From: Icerya purchasi
Lineage: Eukaryota > Arthropoda > Insecta > Hemiptera > Monophlebidae
DNA length: 64,000 nt
Direction: 5' to 3'
NCBI GenBank assembly: GCA_039619475.1
Contig: CM077115.1
Location: 591,505,643-591,569,642 of the forward strand
Of this stretch, positions 62,742 to 64,000 are shown one piece after another (the stretch's first letter is position 1; each line of letters begins with the position of its first letter). The position numbers and the translations under genes were made by a program. The notes under the pieces are model-generated. The model was not told where the DNA came from, did not search any database, and saw only the letters and a program-made list of their open reading frames with translations.

Positions 62742-64000
62742 ATTTTTTTTTTTTAGGGATAATTAATGGGGAAGGAATATAAAGCAGAACGCTCCATGGA
62801 AAGAGATGAATGCTCAAAGAACATACGGTCGACGTCACAAATAGCTGCATCATTAGGATGGAGAGGACAATGTAGGGAGAAAATCGCATAAAAGCGAAAC
62901 CAGGATAAGAGCATAGAGCGTGGCCACGACACAAACGAAAAATTGAAACATCAGAACGGCAAAGTGAAGGATACAAAAGAAACCATGAATAGGGAGAAAG
63001 AGTAGGCCGAACAGTCGGATAGAACGAACGATTGTTGAAAAAAGAAGAAGCGTAGCTGTCCAACCAAAATCTGATATAGAAACTTTTACACATCGGTTGG
63101 AGGTTACCGGATGGATTATTTTAAAAAAAATAGCCGCGAATAAGCAGCAACCCGAGTCAAGGAATCAACCACATCATTGCAAAATATGCCCAAGTGACTA
63201 GGTACTCACAGGAGATCAATGTTGATCAAAAGGATTATAAATGAGTGAACGTATACGAAGGATAACAAAGTCATAAGAAGGACCGGGAAGGGGAGAAAAT
63301 ATGTCCTGAAAGGCGCTCAAGGAATCAGAGATAATTAAAGAATTGTGGTAAAGGTGTTTATGAAAAATGAAAATAGTATAAGATAGCTATCAGCTGGGCT
63401 GTGAATATGAAACAGAAGGAAGAAAGATGAAAAGATTCTGGCATGTTAAAATCTCGGAGGATGTATGAAGCTCCAACACCACCAGGCCCCCTCGAACCAT
63501 TCGTGTATGGTGACATAAAAAGAAAGTAGGGAATTGTAATACTGTAGAATACCTGTTTAATTGCGGCTTGGGGAAATATTCAGAAAATGAGGGAAGAATA
63601 AATACCTTGGGAAGGTGACAAAGATCAATGTAGTTAAAGTAAAAATAGGAGAGATTATATATAAAAGGACATTGTGTAAGCCAAAATGAACTAAGGCGAT
63701 GGGAGATAAAAGCTAGGATAGCAGTTTTGTTAGGATTAAAACGCCAGCTAAACGTTTAACAAGGAAACGATAGTCTAAACGGAACCTTCGAATGGGCATG
63801 GATGGCGTATTAGATTCAGCAAGAATATCAGGAATTGGAGAAGATAAGAGTTTTGAATTATGTTTAGTTTAGAGAGACGGGACTTGGAAAATGAAAGACC
63901 AATAATCAAATTTGGAACGGATAATAGATTTGTAAAGAAAAATAAGAATATAAGGATCGCCACCCATTTAGTTGGCGACAGGGTTTTTAGCAAGTTTCGC
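62742..64000 (-). pseudogene. Family S-like ORF2 fragment running off the right edge
   Basis: Minus strand, highly decayed. From the window edge: GDPYILIF-like thumb residues (about 63930-63965), then SVPNLIIGLSFSKSRLSKLN (about 63850-63910), RNase H Asp block IISDSLSAFQDI (about 63310-63340), and near the end FWLDSYASSFFNNRSFYPTV, PYSWFLLYPSLCRSDVSIFR and LCRGHALCS (62880-63080). A T-run at 62740-62753 would be the tail. Frameshifts are frequent. It differs from the 60.7 kb fragment because both contain RNase H sequence. The RT and endonuclease parts may lie beyond the window. Confidence 0.75.

Overview
The window looks like nuclear DNA of an insect, most likely a hymenopteran such as an ant. 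It is AT-rich, and almost all recognisable coding capacity belongs to animal-type mobile elements: non-LTR retrotransposons, a mariner remnant, a tRNA-derived SINE, MITE-like palindromes and satellite-like tandem arrays. I see no bacterial operon, no rRNA, no CRISPR array and no convincing multi-exon host gene. The species is an inference; the eukaryotic repeat landscape is seen directly.

Four retroelement groups dominate. (1) A serine-rich I-group family, called family S here, has ORF1 with three CCHC knuckles and ORF2 with endonuclease, RT and RNase H. Copies are S-A (1-2348, minus, runs off the left edge), S-B (about 37120-43330, plus), S-C (about 43856-58560, minus) and several truncated pieces at 9.4, 13.2, 14.4, 37.7, 60.7 and 62.7 kb. 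(2) One I-group element, family T, is essentially intact at 23828-29881 and is bounded by a 12-bp target-site duplication. (3) Two CR1/L2-group elements (47131-50490 minus and 50632-55955 plus) share a 3'-terminal hairpin. (4) RTE-type elements lie at 11.7-13.8 kb, at 22.1-23.8 plus 29.9-30.3 kb (one copy split by family T), at 14.1-15.2 kb (5' part only) and at 16.3-17.8 kb (a different RTE).

Layout: 0-2.6 kb, end of S-A. 2.6-6.9 kb, non-coding AT-rich DNA with a 404-bp palindrome. 6.9-9.4 kb, a degenerate tandem array. 9.4-18 kb, a patchwork of RTE, I-group scraps and a decayed transposon protein. 18.9-20.7 kb, an intact intronless 610-codon gene for a bacterial-type AAA-ATPase-like/PD-(D/E)XK protein, the one clear non-retroelement gene. 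21.8-30.6 kb, mariner remnant, RTE copy, intact family T element and a SINE. 31.6-34.8 kb, an old I-group scrap followed by an eight-unit satellite of about 283 bp. 35.1-36.3 kb, a decayed transposase-like gene. 37.1-58.6 kb, S-B and S-C tail to tail; S-B carries a truncated relative inside its ORF1, and S-C is split by two CR1/L2 elements in opposite orientations. 60.5-64 kb, a long inverted repeat enclosing a family S fragment, then another family S copy running off the right edge.

The insertions can be ordered: family T entered an RTE copy; truncated family S pieces entered two other RTE copies; both CR1/L2 elements entered the endonuclease region of S-C. The density, the nesting and the two orientations fit a heterochromatic transposon graveyard or a small-RNA cluster rather than a gene neighbourhood. 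The best candidates for something functional are the AAA-ATPase-like gene, the family T element and the two CR1/L2 ORF2 frames.
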